Source: Shewanella corallii
GTDB taxonomy: Bacteria; Pseudomonadota; Gammaproteobacteria; Enterobacterales; Shewanellaceae
DNA length: 64,000 nucleotides
NCBI RefSeq assembly: GCF_023349125.1
Contig: NZ_JAKIKT010000002.1
Coordinates: forward strand, 62,001 to 126,000
Reading direction: 5' to 3'
The translations under genes and the position numbers were made by a program. The notes under the pieces were generated by a model. The model was given only the letters and a program-made list of their open reading frames with translations, was not told the origin of the DNA and did not search any database. This document shows positions 37,233 to 46,432 of this stretch, piece by piece. Each line of letters starts with the position of its first letter. Position 1 is the stretch's first letter.

Positions 37233-38435
37233 TCAAAATCGCTCCAACACCAGCGCAATCCCCTGCCCGACACCAATACACATAGTGCATAATGCGTATC
37301 GCCCCTGACGTCGTTGCAGCTCATAGGCCGCTGTCGTTACCAATCTGGCGCCGCTCATACCCAAGGGGTGCCCCAGTGCGATAGCGCCGCCATTGGGATT
37401 GACTCTCGGGTCATCATCAGCCACTCCCAGCTGCCTGAGCACCGCCAGTGCCTGAGCAGCAAAAGCTTCGTTTAACTCAATAACATCCATTTGGGATAAG
37501 GTGAGTCCCAGCTGAGAAAGTACTTTATTGGTGGCAGTGACCGGACCGATACCCATCACTCTGGGCTCGACGCCAGAAGTTGCCATCCCCAACACTCTGG
37601 CAATTGGCTTGAGCTTGTATTCCGCTGCAGCGTCAGCATTGCCCATTAGCAGCGCGCAGGCGCCGTCGTTAATTCCTGAAGCATTACCTGCAGTCACTGA
37701 GCCTCCATCTTTGAAAGGCGTTGGCAATCCCGACAGGCCCTCGAGACTGGTGTCAGCTCTGGGGTGTTCATCCTTCTCTACCCAGGCCTCCTGGCGTCTT
37801 GCAGTGACTTTGACTGCAACAATTTCCTGTTCAAACCTGCCCTGATTGATAGCGCTGACGGCTTTTTGCTGACTCCTTAACGCGAACTTGTCTTGGTCTT
37901 CCCGGCTGATCCCATATTCCTCTGCAACGTTTTCAGCAGTTTCCGGCATAGAATCAACACCATATTGCTGCTTCATCTGAGCATTGATAAAACGCCATCC
38001 CATAGTGGTGTCGTGGATAGCCATAGACCTGTCGAATGGCTTCTCACCTTTCCCCATCACATAAGGGGCTCTGCTCATCGCCTCGATACCACCGGCAATC
38101 GCCAGGTTTATTTCACCGGCTTTAATCGCTCTGGCCGCGGTCCCGACGGCATCCAGTCCTGAACCGCACAAACGATTTATAGTCACTGCCGGTGTCGTCA
38201 CCGGCAACCCCGCCAACAACGCCGACATCCGGGCGACATTACGATTGTCCTCTCCGGCCTGGTTGGCACACCCATAGAAGAGTTCGTCCACCCGACCAAA
38301 GTCCACACCTGGGTTCCTATCCATTAAAGCTTTAATAGGTACGGCTCCCAGATCATCAGCTCTAACGCCGGACAGTGCACCGGCATATCGCCCAATCGGC
38401 GTTCTGATTGCATCGAAAATAAGTACTTCCTTCAT
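37233..38435 (-). CDS. paaJ: 3-oxoadipyl-CoA / 3-oxo-5,6-dehydrosuberyl-CoA thiolase PaaJ
   Basis: Thiolase of 400 residues doing both thiolytic steps of the phenylacetyl-CoA pathway. The acyl-accepting Cys lies in RLCGSGLDAVG, the catalytic His in NPNGGAIALGHPLGMSGARL, and the second Cys in CTMCIGVGQG. The start pattern EVLIFDAIRTPIGRYAGAL is that of PcaF/PaaJ thiolases. GAGGA precedes the ATG. Order paaG-paaI-paaJ with small gaps indicates one operon reading toward paaA. Confidence 0.93.
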   Translation of the reverse strand: MKEVLIFDAIRTPIGRYAGALSGVRADDLGAVPIKALMDRNPGVDFGRVDELFYGCANQAGEDNRNVARMSALLAGLPVTTPAVTINRLCGSGLDAVGTAARAIKAGEINLAIAGGIEAMSRAPYVMGKGEKPFDRSMAIHDTTMGWRFINAQMKQQYGVDSMPETAENVAEEYGISREDQDKFALRSQQKAVSAINQGRFEQEIVAVKVTARRQEAWVEKDEHPRADTSLEGLSGLPTPFKDGGSVTAGNASGINDGACALLMGNADAAAEYKLKPIARVLGMATSGVEPRVMGIGPVTATNKVLSQLGLTLSQMDVIELNEAFAAQALAVLRQLGVADDDPRVNPNGGAIALGHPLGMSGARLVTTAAYELQRRQGRYALCTMCIGVGQGIALVLERF

Positions 38436-38447
38436 CTTTTTTAGTCC

Positions 38448-38906
38448 TCACATATCCCAGTTGCTTACTCCAACCTGACGTCCACGACACTCGGCGATAA
38501 TGGTCTGATCTTGTTGACGGACAGTAACGTCACAGTAGATGTGCCTTCCCTGGGTTAAATACACTCTTGCATAGGCTGTTAACCTGTCTCCCAGATAGGC
38601 AGGGTTAATGAAATCTATCTGTGCCGCTGCAGTTACCGCTTTCACTCCTGCCGCGTTGCACGCAAATGCCAGGGCACTGTCTGCCAGAGTGAATATCAGT
38701 CCTCCATGACAGATATCATGGCCATTCGTCATCTTGTCAGTGATCGTCATTTGTACTCTTGCGTGTTGTGGACCATGTTCGATGATGGACATTCCCAGCT
38801 CTCTGGAGAAACCATCTAACTTCATCATCGCCTGGCCGATGCGCTTTGCTTTTTGGTTAGCCTGTGGGCTTGCGGCTTTCCCGTTCAATTTGCCATTTGC
38901 GCTCAT
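38448..38906 (-). CDS. paaI: Hydroxyphenylacetyl-CoA thioesterase PaaI
   Basis: Hotdog-fold thioesterase of 152 residues, thought to free CoA from dead-end ring-hydroxylated phenylacetyl-CoA. Recognised by NGHDICHGGLIFTLADSALAFACN and AAAQIDFINPAYLGDRL, with the catalytic Asp in LADSA. I choose the ATG at 38906, just after the paaG stop; the frame stays open upstream inside paaG. It lies between paaG and paaJ. Confidence 0.9.
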   Translation of the reverse strand: MSANGKLNGKAASPQANQKAKRIGQAMMKLDGFSRELGMSIIEHGPQHARVQMTITDKMTNGHDICHGGLIFTLADSALAFACNAAGVKAVTAAAQIDFINPAYLGDRLTAYARVYLTQGRHIYCDVTVRQQDQTIIAECRGRQVGVSNWDM

Positions 38907-38931
38907 GTCTCGTGTCTCGCTCCCATATCCG

Positions 38932-39720
38932 CTACTTCCCGGTAAATACCGGATGGCGCTTGTTGAGGAAAGCATCCACACCTTCCCGATAGTCATCGGA
39001 ATACCCCAACTCCTGCATCGCCATTCGCTCCGCTTCCTGCTGCTGTTGAAGTGGAGTGCTCATCGAGGCATTCAATAGCTGTTTGGTCCTGGCAAGTGCT
39101 CTGGTAGGCATATTGGCAAGCTCAGCAGTCACTTTTCTGGCTTCTTCCATCAGGCTGTCACTATCCACAACCTGCCAAATCAAGCCCCACTGCAGAGCCG
39201 TCTGCGCATCAAGTTTATGTCCCAACATCGCCATCGCCTTAGCTCTGGGCAGCCCAATTGCACGGGGCAAATGCCAGGTTGCACCCGAGTCAGGCACCAA
39301 ACCCACTTTGCAAAATGACAAAATGAAGCTGGCCTTATTGGCGGCATAAACCAGATCACAGGCCATAACGATAGATGCCCCTGCACCTGCAGCAACACCG
39401 TTAACAGCACAAACCACAGGCTTGGGCATAGCGGTCAGTCGCCTGATAAGGGGGTTATAAAAATGCTCCACCGACTCCCCCAGATCTCTGGGCGTATCAC
39501 CGGGGGCCACACTGCGATCACTGAGATCCTGACCAGCACAAAACCCCCTTCCAGCACCGGTTAACAACACTGCACGTACTTCAGGATCTGTCGCTGCACT
39601 GTCTAGCGCTGCCGCTAACTCTTTATGCATGGTCTGATTGAAACTGTTCAGCGAATCAGGACGGTTCAATGTGATACACATGTATCCACCTTCATTTTCA
39701 ACAAGTATCGTTTCAGGCAT
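38932..39720 (-). CDS. paaG: 1,2-epoxyphenylacetyl-CoA isomerase PaaG
   Basis: Crotonase-fold isomerase of 262 residues, the same length as E. coli PaaG, turning the epoxide into the seven-membered oxepin-CoA. The oxyanion segments GRGFCAGQDLSDR and NGVAAGAGASIVMACDLV are present, and the catalytic Asp region FCKVGLVPDSGATWHLPR is typical for PaaG. AGAGGA lies before the ATG. It is the first gene of paaG-I-J and divergent from paaY. Confidence 0.93.
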   Translation of the reverse strand: MPETILVENEGGYMCITLNRPDSLNSFNQTMHKELAAALDSAATDPEVRAVLLTGAGRGFCAGQDLSDRSVAPGDTPRDLGESVEHFYNPLIRRLTAMPKPVVCAVNGVAAGAGASIVMACDLVYAANKASFILSFCKVGLVPDSGATWHLPRAIGLPRAKAMAMLGHKLDAQTALQWGLIWQVVDSDSLMEEARKVTAELANMPTRALARTKQLLNASMSTPLQQQQEAERMAMQELGYSDDYREGVDAFLNKRHPVFTGK

Positions 39721-39789
39721 TGTTTAATCCTCTTTTGATATGACATCATGAGTCCAATGAACTGGTTCCAGTCCTTTAAAGGAGCACTT

Positions 39790-40392
39790 ATGCCCATTTA
39801 CGCGATTGAGCAACATATCCCTGTGGTTGACCCTTCCAGTTACATCCATCCCACAGCGACCATCATCGGGGATGTCGTCATAGGTAAGCATTGCTACATA
39901 GGCCCAAATGCAAGCCTGCGTGGCGACTTTGGCAGCATAAAAATTGGTGACTACTGCAACGTTCAGGATAATTGCGTCATTCACTCTTTCCCTGAACAAG
40001 CCTGCGTACTGGAAAGTCACAGCCACATTGGCCACGCGGCCGTACTCCACGGGTGCCATATTGGTCATCACGCACTGATCGGCATAAACTGCGTGGTGAT
40101 GGACATGGCCACAATAGGCAGTGAATCTATAGTGGCCGCCTCGTCCTTTATTAAGAGTCGCTATAACTGCCCGCCAAGATCCCTGCTGATAGGCTCACCG
40201 GCAAAACTCATCCGTACCGTCAGCGATGAGGAATTTGCATGGAAGCGTCAGGGGACGGATGAGTACATTGAATTGACCCAGCGTTGCCTGAACAGCCTCA
40301 GAGAAGTCAGCCCACTGACTGAAGTCGAGACAGATCGGCCCACCTATAGCAGTGTTAAGGGACACGCCCCTAAAACACCCGGCAGTCAGTAG
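39790..40392 (+). CDS. paaY: Gamma-carbonic-anhydrase-like thioesterase PaaY
   Basis: Left-handed beta-helix protein of 200 residues with hexapeptide repeats (IIGDVVIGKHCYIGPNASLR) and the three metal-ligand histidines of the gamma-class fold in VIHSF and HSHIGHAAVLHGC. PaaY proteins hydrolyse a dead-end cyclic CoA thioester that would otherwise trap CoA. The ATG at 39790 has AAAGGAG 5 bases upstream. Unlike in many paa clusters, it stands alone on the opposite strand between paaG (divergent) and paaZ (convergent, 12 bases apart). Confidence 0.9.
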   Translation: MPIYAIEQHIPVVDPSSYIHPTATIIGDVVIGKHCYIGPNASLRGDFGSIKIGDYCNVQDNCVIHSFPEQACVLESHSHIGHAAVLHGCHIGHHALIGINCVVMDMATIGSESIVAASSFIKSRYNCPPRSLLIGSPAKLIRTVSDEEFAWKRQGTDEYIELTQRCLNSLREVSPLTEVETDRPTYSSVKGHAPKTPGSQ

Positions 40393-40404
40393 CCACTTAT
40401 CAAT

Positions 40405-42456
40405 TCAGACCTGGGACTGCCGATAAGCCACCAGCGTCAGGACCTCATACAATGCCACCACCTCATAATGCTGATTGGTGACTTTGACATCCCATACGAT
40501 CACGCCTGCCGGGTGCGTATCATCAGGTCGCGGAGTCTTTTGCACTTTACGCTTGACTGTCAGCTCCACCTGAATTGTGTCGCCAATACCTGCCGGGTTA
40601 ATAAATCTCAAATTATCCAAACCATAGTTGGCTAGAACCGGCCCGGGAGATGGCTCAACAAACATTCCTGCTGCTGCAGAAATCACGAAGTAGCCATGGG
40701 CAACACGCTGACCAAACAAAGAGTCTGCCGCAGAGGTTTCATCAAAGTGTGCATAGAAGTGGTCACCGGAGAGACAGCCAAAGTTCACTATGTCTGCTTC
40801 AGTAATTGTTCGTCTGTGGGTGGTTAGGCCATCGCCTACCTGAAGATCTTCAAAGTACTTTTTAAAGGGATGGACAGGGTCAAGGCGACGATCAGCGCCA
40901 GCGACATACTCTCGCGTCACAGAAGTCAGAGCGTTGGGTGAGCCCTGAACTGCCGTGCGTTGCATATAGTGTTTAACGGCTCGTAAGCCACCGAGCTCTT
41001 CCCCTCCGCCAGCCCTGCCCGGCCCACCATGAACCAAAGATGGTAAAGGAGAACCATGACCCGTCGACTCTTTCATCGACTCTCGGTTATTCACCAGAAT
41101 TCGACCGTTATAGGGTGCCATCTCATGAACCAGTCGATGAATATTTTCCTGGTCATAGCTGAACAGAGATGACACCAGGCTTCCCCTTCCCCTGGCGACC
41201 AAGTCTCCAATCTGATCAAAATCATCATAAGGCATCAACGTAGAGACAGGGCCAAATGCTTCAACTTCATGAACCAGCTGACTCGTCAGTGGGGTATCAC
41301 AATAAAGTAAGCATGGTGCCATAAACGCCCCTTTGTCAGTGCTAAAACCACTTGTGTCTATGCCTTCCCAGCCAGACATCAGTGATTCGCAATCCCCCAA
41401 AAGCTTCTCGACACTGTCCAGTACATCCTGTCGCTGTGCTTTGCCGACCAGGGCGCCCATACGAACAGTGTCATTTGCGGGGTCACCAATTGGGGTGCGC
41501 AGTAGTCTTTGTTTAAGGGATTCAGAGACGGTTTCGACAAGGTTGCGGGGGACAAATATCCGTCGAATGGCGGTACACTTTTGCCCGGCTTTGGTGGTCA
41601 TTTCACGATGAACTTCTTTAACGAAGGCATTGAACTCAGGAGAATCCGGACGAACGTCCGGTGCCAATATACAGGCATTAAGAGAGTCCGCTTCCATATT
41701 AAATGGAATATTCTTATCAGTAATATTTGGGTGACTTCTGAGCATTTTCCCGGTCGATGCAGAGCCGGTAAAGGTGACAGAATCTTGTTCATCCAGGTGC
41801 TCAAAAAGGTCACCGACACCACCACATATCAGCTGAATAGCGCCATTGGGTAAAATACCACTGGCAATGATTTCCTTCACCACAGCATGAGTTAAATAAC
41901 TGGTAACAGTGCCGGGTTTTACAATGACAGGAACACCGGCTATCAAACTCGGAGCAATCTTTTCCAACATTCCCCAGACAGGAAAATTGAACGCATTAAT
42001 GTGAAAAGATACGCCTCTCTTGGACGTGAGAATATGCTGCCCCAAAAAACTGCCGCCTGCAGACAGGGGTTCGACATCGCCTTCAACAATAAAACGTTCA
42101 TTTGCCAATGCGCGGCGGGCCATACTGGAATAGCTGAACAGGGTACCAATGCCACCTTCAATATCGATCCAACTGTCTGCCCGGGTGGCGCCGGTAAAGT
42201 AAGATAAGCGATAAAACTCTTCCTTTTTACTCATCAGGTGAGCTGCCAGCTTCTTCAACAGGTTGGCTCTTTCATGGATCGTCATTTGACGAAGTGATAC
42301 ACCACCAACCTGACGACCATACTCAACCACGTCATCAAATCCAGACGCCAATCCATTCAGTGTGAACAGCTCCTTGCCATCTACTGCACTATTGAGCGTA
42401 ACACTTTTATCACCATCACCCCGCCATGCACCGCAAACATAACTATCTATTTTCAT
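40405..42456 (-). CDS. paaZ: Oxepin-CoA hydrolase / 3-oxo-5,6-dehydrosuberyl-CoA semialdehyde dehydrogenase PaaZ
   Basis: Bifunctional ring-opening enzyme of 683 residues. The N-terminal about 520 residues are an aldehyde dehydrogenase domain with the catalytic Cys in KAGQKCTAIRR and HINAFNFPVWG for the coenzyme; the C-terminal 150 residues are an (R)-specific MaoC-like hydratase with ITEADIVNFGCLSGDHFYAH carrying the catalytic Asp and His. Both active sites look complete, so the full two-step function is expected. It is divergent from paaK. Confidence 0.95.
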   Translation of the reverse strand: MKIDSYVCGAWRGDGDKSVTLNSAVDGKELFTLNGLASGFDDVVEYGRQVGGVSLRQMTIHERANLLKKLAAHLMSKKEEFYRLSYFTGATRADSWIDIEGGIGTLFSYSSMARRALANERFIVEGDVEPLSAGGSFLGQHILTSKRGVSFHINAFNFPVWGMLEKIAPSLIAGVPVIVKPGTVTSYLTHAVVKEIIASGILPNGAIQLICGGVGDLFEHLDEQDSVTFTGSASTGKMLRSHPNITDKNIPFNMEADSLNACILAPDVRPDSPEFNAFVKEVHREMTTKAGQKCTAIRRIFVPRNLVETVSESLKQRLLRTPIGDPANDTVRMGALVGKAQRQDVLDSVEKLLGDCESLMSGWEGIDTSGFSTDKGAFMAPCLLYCDTPLTSQLVHEVEAFGPVSTLMPYDDFDQIGDLVARGRGSLVSSLFSYDQENIHRLVHEMAPYNGRILVNNRESMKESTGHGSPLPSLVHGGPGRAGGGEELGGLRAVKHYMQRTAVQGSPNALTSVTREYVAGADRRLDPVHPFKKYFEDLQVGDGLTTHRRTITEADIVNFGCLSGDHFYAHFDETSAADSLFGQRVAHGYFVISAAAGMFVEPSPGPVLANYGLDNLRFINPAGIGDTIQVELTVKRKVQKTPRPDDTHPAGVIVWDVKVTNQHYEVVALYEVLTLVAYRQSQV

Positions 42457-42513
42457 TGCTGTTCACCATATAAAAACCTAACTGACGAACAAATAATAAA
42501 CACAAAACAATCT

Positions 42514-42582
42514 AAAGTGATACATATTTTTGTTGTATTTTTAAATTTATGAATTACTTTATGAGTAACAAATTGATTACAT
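42514..42582. promoter_or_regulatory. Two shared motifs in the paaZ-paaK divergent promoter region
   Basis: GTGATACATATTT at 42517-42529 is identical to the motif in the paaA promoter. TAACAAATTGATTACAT at 42566-42582 is identical to the motif in front of the ALDH-aau operon. The AT-rich gap of 190 bases holds promoters for both genes. This looks like the control hub of the block, with PaaX as the most likely binder of the first motif. Confidence 0.6.
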
Positions 42583-42646
42583 TTACACCGCGAAGCGGTT
42601 ACTTTTTAACCTGGCATAGAGGTTTTGACGCCAGTACGGGGGAGAG

Positions 42647-43942
42647 ATGGCACTTAACAGACAGAGCTTACAAGTGGGACGAGATCCGATTGAACATGCC
42701 AGTATTGATGAGCTTAGAAGCCTGCAACTTACTCGACTGAAAGCAACGCTACAGCACGCGTTTGATAATTCTCCCGCATATCGTGCCAAGTTTATTGAAG
42801 CCGGTGTTACTCCAGCGGATCTGACCAGCCTGGAAGATCTGGCCAAATTTCCTTTCACGACGAAACAGGATTTGCGACAACATTACCCCTTCGGTTTTTT
42901 TGCCAAACCCATGGAAGAGATTGTCAGAGTTCACGCCTCCAGCGGCACCACCGGACAGCCCACGGTAGTGGGATACACCCAAAATGACATCAACACCTGG
43001 TCTGACGTAGTGGCACGCTCTATTTATGCAGCAGGTGGCCGCCCCAATGACAAGGTGCATATTGCCTACGGCTATGGACTATTTACCGGGGGGCTTGGGG
43101 CACACTATGGCGCTGAACGGTTGGGGTGTACCGTGATCCCCATGTCTGGCGGTCAGACAGATAAGCAGGTAAAGCTTATTCGGGACTTCGACCCGGACAT
43201 CATCATGGTCACCCCATCCTATATGTTGAATATCCTGGATTGTATGGACAAACATGGGATCGACCCACAAACGTTGGCATTAAGGTGCGGCATTTTTGGT
43301 GCAGAGCCCTGGACGGGCTCCATGCGCAAGAATATCGAGAAACGCGCCGGGATCGACGCGGTAGATATTTATGGTTTATCTGAGGTCATGGGCCCGGGAG
43401 TTGCTCAGGAATGTGTTGAATCAAAGGATGGGCCTATCGTTTGGGAGGACCATTTTTACCCGGAAATCATTAACCCTGAAACGGGTGAAGTGGTCGAAGA
43501 CGGAGAATATGGTGAGCTGGTCTTCACCAGCCTGACCAAAGAAGCGATGCCAGTGATTCGCTATCGAACACGGGATTTAACCCGATTATTGTCCCCCACC
43601 TCCCGCAGCATGAGAAGAATAGACAAGATAACCGGCAGAAGTGACGACATGCTGATTATCAGAGGCGTCAACGTATTCCCATCTCAGATAGAAGAACAAT
43701 TGTTGTCTGTTGAAGGTCTCAGTCCACACTACGTGCTGGAACTGGAGAAAAAAGGGAATATGGATCAATTGACGGTCAAGGTTGAGCCGAGCGGCGATCA
43801 ATCCCTGAGTACAGCAGCCGCAAGGCAACTGCAGCGCAATATCAAAAATCTGATTGGGATAAGCAGCCAGGTTGTCTTGGTTGAACCAGAGAGTATTCCA
43901 CGCTCACAAGGTAAAGCCTGTCGGGTGATGGACTTGAGGTGA
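42647..43942 (+). CDS. paaK: Phenylacetate-CoA ligase PaaK
   Basis: AMP-forming ligase of 431 residues making phenylacetyl-CoA, the inducer and entry intermediate. The P-loop motif HASSGTTGQPTVVGYT, the IYGLSEVMGPGVAQEC segment and the C-terminal hinge region ITGRSDDMLIIRGVNVFPSQ match PaaK closely. GGGGGAGAG precedes the ATG. A LuxR-type gene follows after 22 bases, so paaK and that regulator likely share a transcript. Confidence 0.95.
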   Translation: MALNRQSLQVGRDPIEHASIDELRSLQLTRLKATLQHAFDNSPAYRAKFIEAGVTPADLTSLEDLAKFPFTTKQDLRQHYPFGFFAKPMEEIVRVHASSGTTGQPTVVGYTQNDINTWSDVVARSIYAAGGRPNDKVHIAYGYGLFTGGLGAHYGAERLGCTVIPMSGGQTDKQVKLIRDFDPDIIMVTPSYMLNILDCMDKHGIDPQTLALRCGIFGAEPWTGSMRKNIEKRAGIDAVDIYGLSEVMGPGVAQECVESKDGPIVWEDHFYPEIINPETGEVVEDGEYGELVFTSLTKEAMPVIRYRTRDLTRLLSPTSRSMRRIDKITGRSDDMLIIRGVNVFPSQIEEQLLSVEGLSPHYVLELEKKGNMDQLTVKVEPSGDQSLSTAAARQLQRNIKNLIGISSQVVLVEPESIPRSQGKACRVMDLR

Positions 43943-43964
43943 TGCACTAACGGGAGGAGCTAGC

Positions 43965-44678
43965 ATGTATGTCTCACAACAAGAGCTTAGAAACATGATG
44001 TCGCTGGTACAGTACATCAGCTCGCAAGGTATAAGCCAATCAAGCAGGAAAACAATACTGCAAAAGGTGATGCATTGTGTGGGTGCTGATCACGGCGCAT
44101 CCTGCCACTGGGACCAAGCCAGGGGCACGGATACTGATACCGTATACGAGAATATGTCTGACAAAAATATTGAGGACTATCAACAATATTTCCAATATTG
44201 CGATCCCATCACCAAGCAGCTGAGACGGTATCATCGAGCTGTGTCTGTCAATGAAGTCATCTCCCGGGACAGGCTTATTAAAAGTGAATTCTATAACGAC
44301 TTTCTTCAGGCTGATGGACTCTGTTATGGGATAAACCTTCACGTCTATGATGGTCTGCACCACAAGTTTGATTTGAGATTATGGAGAAGCAAACGCAAAG
44401 GTGACTTTGATAAGAAGCAGCTGATGCAACTTGACCTGCTTCTGCCACATTTTCAACTGATGGGAGAGCAAACCACCAAGTCATCCCCCATGATTGAGTG
44501 GCAACTGACGCCAAAGGAACAGACAGTGGTCAATTACCTCAAGTCAGGACTGAATGATAAAAGCATCGCCAGGGCAATGCATCTCTCGGTCACAACGATT
44601 CGCTCTCATATTCGATCCGTATACAGCAAGGCTGATGTCCACAGCCGAACAGAACTGATAGCACAGCTAAATCACTAA
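43965..44678 (+). CDS. LuxR-family regulator
   Basis: 237-residue regulator with an N-terminal sensory domain (about 1-165) of the autoinducer-binding-like fold and a C-terminal LuxR helix-turn-helix (LTPKEQTVVNYLKSGLNDKS, LSVTTIRSHIRSVYSKADV). I see no luxI-type synthase in the window, so it is a solo regulator; its ligand may be an aromatic compound or none. A GGGAGGAG ribosome site is present. Its place right after paaK and before the aromatic-acid carrier gene suggests control of uptake or of the nearby FAD-monooxygenase unit. Confidence 0.85.
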   Translation: MYVSQQELRNMMSLVQYISSQGISQSSRKTILQKVMHCVGADHGASCHWDQARGTDTDTVYENMSDKNIEDYQQYFQYCDPITKQLRRYHRAVSVNEVISRDRLIKSEFYNDFLQADGLCYGINLHVYDGLHHKFDLRLWRSKRKGDFDKKQLMQLDLLLPHFQLMGEQTTKSSPMIEWQLTPKEQTVVNYLKSGLNDKSIARAMHLSVTTIRSHIRSVYSKADVHSRTELIAQLNH

Positions 44679-44935
44679 CTAAACGGGAACAGCTCCCTGT
44701 TTGTTACTGAGCCTTGCGTCGTCGACATGGTAACGATACAGCAGGCTATAGATTCGCATCCCCTTTTCGGAGCTTCCCCAGCTGTGCTGCAAAAACTCAT
44801 CAATCGTCAGGATGTTTTACACGCCCCCGGCTCCACATCATAAGACAGCCTGAAGCTGTATTTTTCAAGGTGGCCACTCAGGCTGAGATTCAAATGTGCG
44901 CGCTATATATAACAACATAAAAATAAGGGTAAACC

Positions 44936-46276
44936 ATGGTTCAAACATCAGCCGAACTTAGTCATCCCACACTCAAAGCACAACTCATTGATAGCAAGCC
45001 CATAAGGTATTTCCAATGGATAATTCTGGTGCTTGCGGTCTGTATCAACATCCTGGATGGATTCGATGTGACTGCGATGGCCTATGCTGCGCATCACGTC
45101 GGGGAAGAATTACAGCTTTCTGAAGATAAATTGGGGCTGCTGTTCAGCGTCACACTGGCAGGTATGATGTTGGGAGCCACTGCCCTTACTCCTCTCAGTG
45201 ACGCATTCGGCCGGCGTCCAACCATCATTGTCTGGCTCGGCATTATCGGTATCAGTGTCTTATTGACAGCTTTGTCGACATCCTTGTGGAGCATGATATT
45301 ACTTCGCCTTATTACTGGGTTGGGCGTAGGTGCCATGCTTGCCAATGTAACTGTACTGGTGAGTGAATATACTCCAAAAGCCAGAGCCAGCTTTGCTGTC
45401 ATGGCCATTGTCGCTGGTTACCCAGCTGGTGCATCCATGGGTGGGTTTGTGGCTGCCCCATTATTGGCTGATTATGGCTGGCCAGCGGTGTTTATTGCCG
45501 GAGGCTCTCTCACTCTGATACTGATGATGTTAGCTATCGCCTTTATACCTGAATCATTGGAGTTCCTGCAGACCAAACAAACACCGACCAACCTGGTTCG
45601 GTTAAATAAGCTACTAAAAAAATTGGGAGAACCTTCGCTGAACTCCTATGCTGACATCCAGGCCATTAGTAACATGCAGCATCAGAAATCGGCTCAGCCA
45701 AGCAATGCCTTCGGGCTACTTAATGCAGAATTCCGGGGGAAAACCCTGACACTCTGGGCCACTTTTTTCTTTTGCTTTATTTGCCTTTATTTCCTGATGA
45801 GTTGGTTACCCAAATTGGTGATCAACTCTGGACTGAGTGAATCAATGGGCATTTACGCATCTATCGCCTTAAATGGTGGCGGCGCGATTGGCATTCTTAC
45901 CCTGGGCTTCTTTACCCGCCGTCTGGCTCTATCTGTATTAATTGCCATTTTTTTGCTTGTGGCTGCAGTGGGGATGACAGCGATTAAGTTGTTCACCAGT
46001 CCGGAGCTGTTTCTTGGTTATCTGTTTGTGCTGGGATTTCTTTTACAAGGAGGCTTCACCGGGCTGTATGCCATTGCTGCCAAGCTTTATCCGGTAGAAA
46101 TCAGAGCAACAGGCGTAGGCTGGGCCATTGGTCTTGGGCGGTTTGGTGCCGTGGTAGGGCCTTATGTCGGCGGTTTGCTGATTGCAGCTTCAGTCTCAAT
46201 GGAATGGAACTTTATTCTGTTCGCCATCCCGCTGAGTATTGCAGGCCTGTTTGCGTACAAGCTAAAAGTCAGGTAA
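44936..46276 (+). CDS. MFS aromatic acid:H+ symporter (AAHS family)
   Basis: 446-residue inner-membrane carrier with 12 helices. The AAHS hallmark LDGFDVTAMAYAAHHVGEEL lies in helix 1, and the MFS loop signatures SDAFGRRPTIIVWL and LRLITGLGVGAMLANVTVLV follow. Members such as PcaK and MhpT import aromatic acids. In this cluster, which has no paaL/actP-type phenylacetate permease, it is the best candidate for phenylacetate or hydroxyphenylacetate uptake. AAGGG is 6 bases before the ATG. Upstream, 44679-44935 holds no gene I can support. Confidence 0.88.
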   Translation: MVQTSAELSHPTLKAQLIDSKPIRYFQWIILVLAVCINILDGFDVTAMAYAAHHVGEELQLSEDKLGLLFSVTLAGMMLGATALTPLSDAFGRRPTIIVWLGIIGISVLLTALSTSLWSMILLRLITGLGVGAMLANVTVLVSEYTPKARASFAVMAIVAGYPAGASMGGFVAAPLLADYGWPAVFIAGGSLTLILMMLAIAFIPESLEFLQTKQTPTNLVRLNKLLKKLGEPSLNSYADIQAISNMQHQKSAQPSNAFGLLNAEFRGKTLTLWATFFFCFICLYFLMSWLPKLVINSGLSESMGIYASIALNGGGAIGILTLGFFTRRLALSVLIAIFLLVAAVGMTAIKLFTSPELFLGYLFVLGFLLQGGFTGLYAIAAKLYPVEIRATGVGWAIGLGRFGAVVGPYVGGLLIAASVSMEWNFILFAIPLSIAGLFAYKLKVR

Positions 46277-46432
46277 CCGAGTATCCCTGAATCTGTTGAA
46301 CGTTCAGCATCAGCGTCAGGGGTTCTCCGACCTCAATCAAGAGCTCATACTCCAATACGTCGACCTGAGCTTATTGTCAAAGCAGTCAGGAGTTGGTCAT
46401 AACGCTCTTGTTATATAAGGGCATCCTTTAAT

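Noticed and set aside
42549..42740. 63-codon open frame in front of paaK
   Set aside because: It covers the regulatory motif region and overlaps the paaK start in another frame; no ribosome site.
44714..44920. Possible gene remnant between the LuxR and MFS genes, with CTCATCAATCGTCAGGAT resembling a stretch near 50440
   Set aside because: The two stretches share about 17 of 19 bases but nothing around them aligns, and neither gives a recognisable protein fragment. Probably chance.
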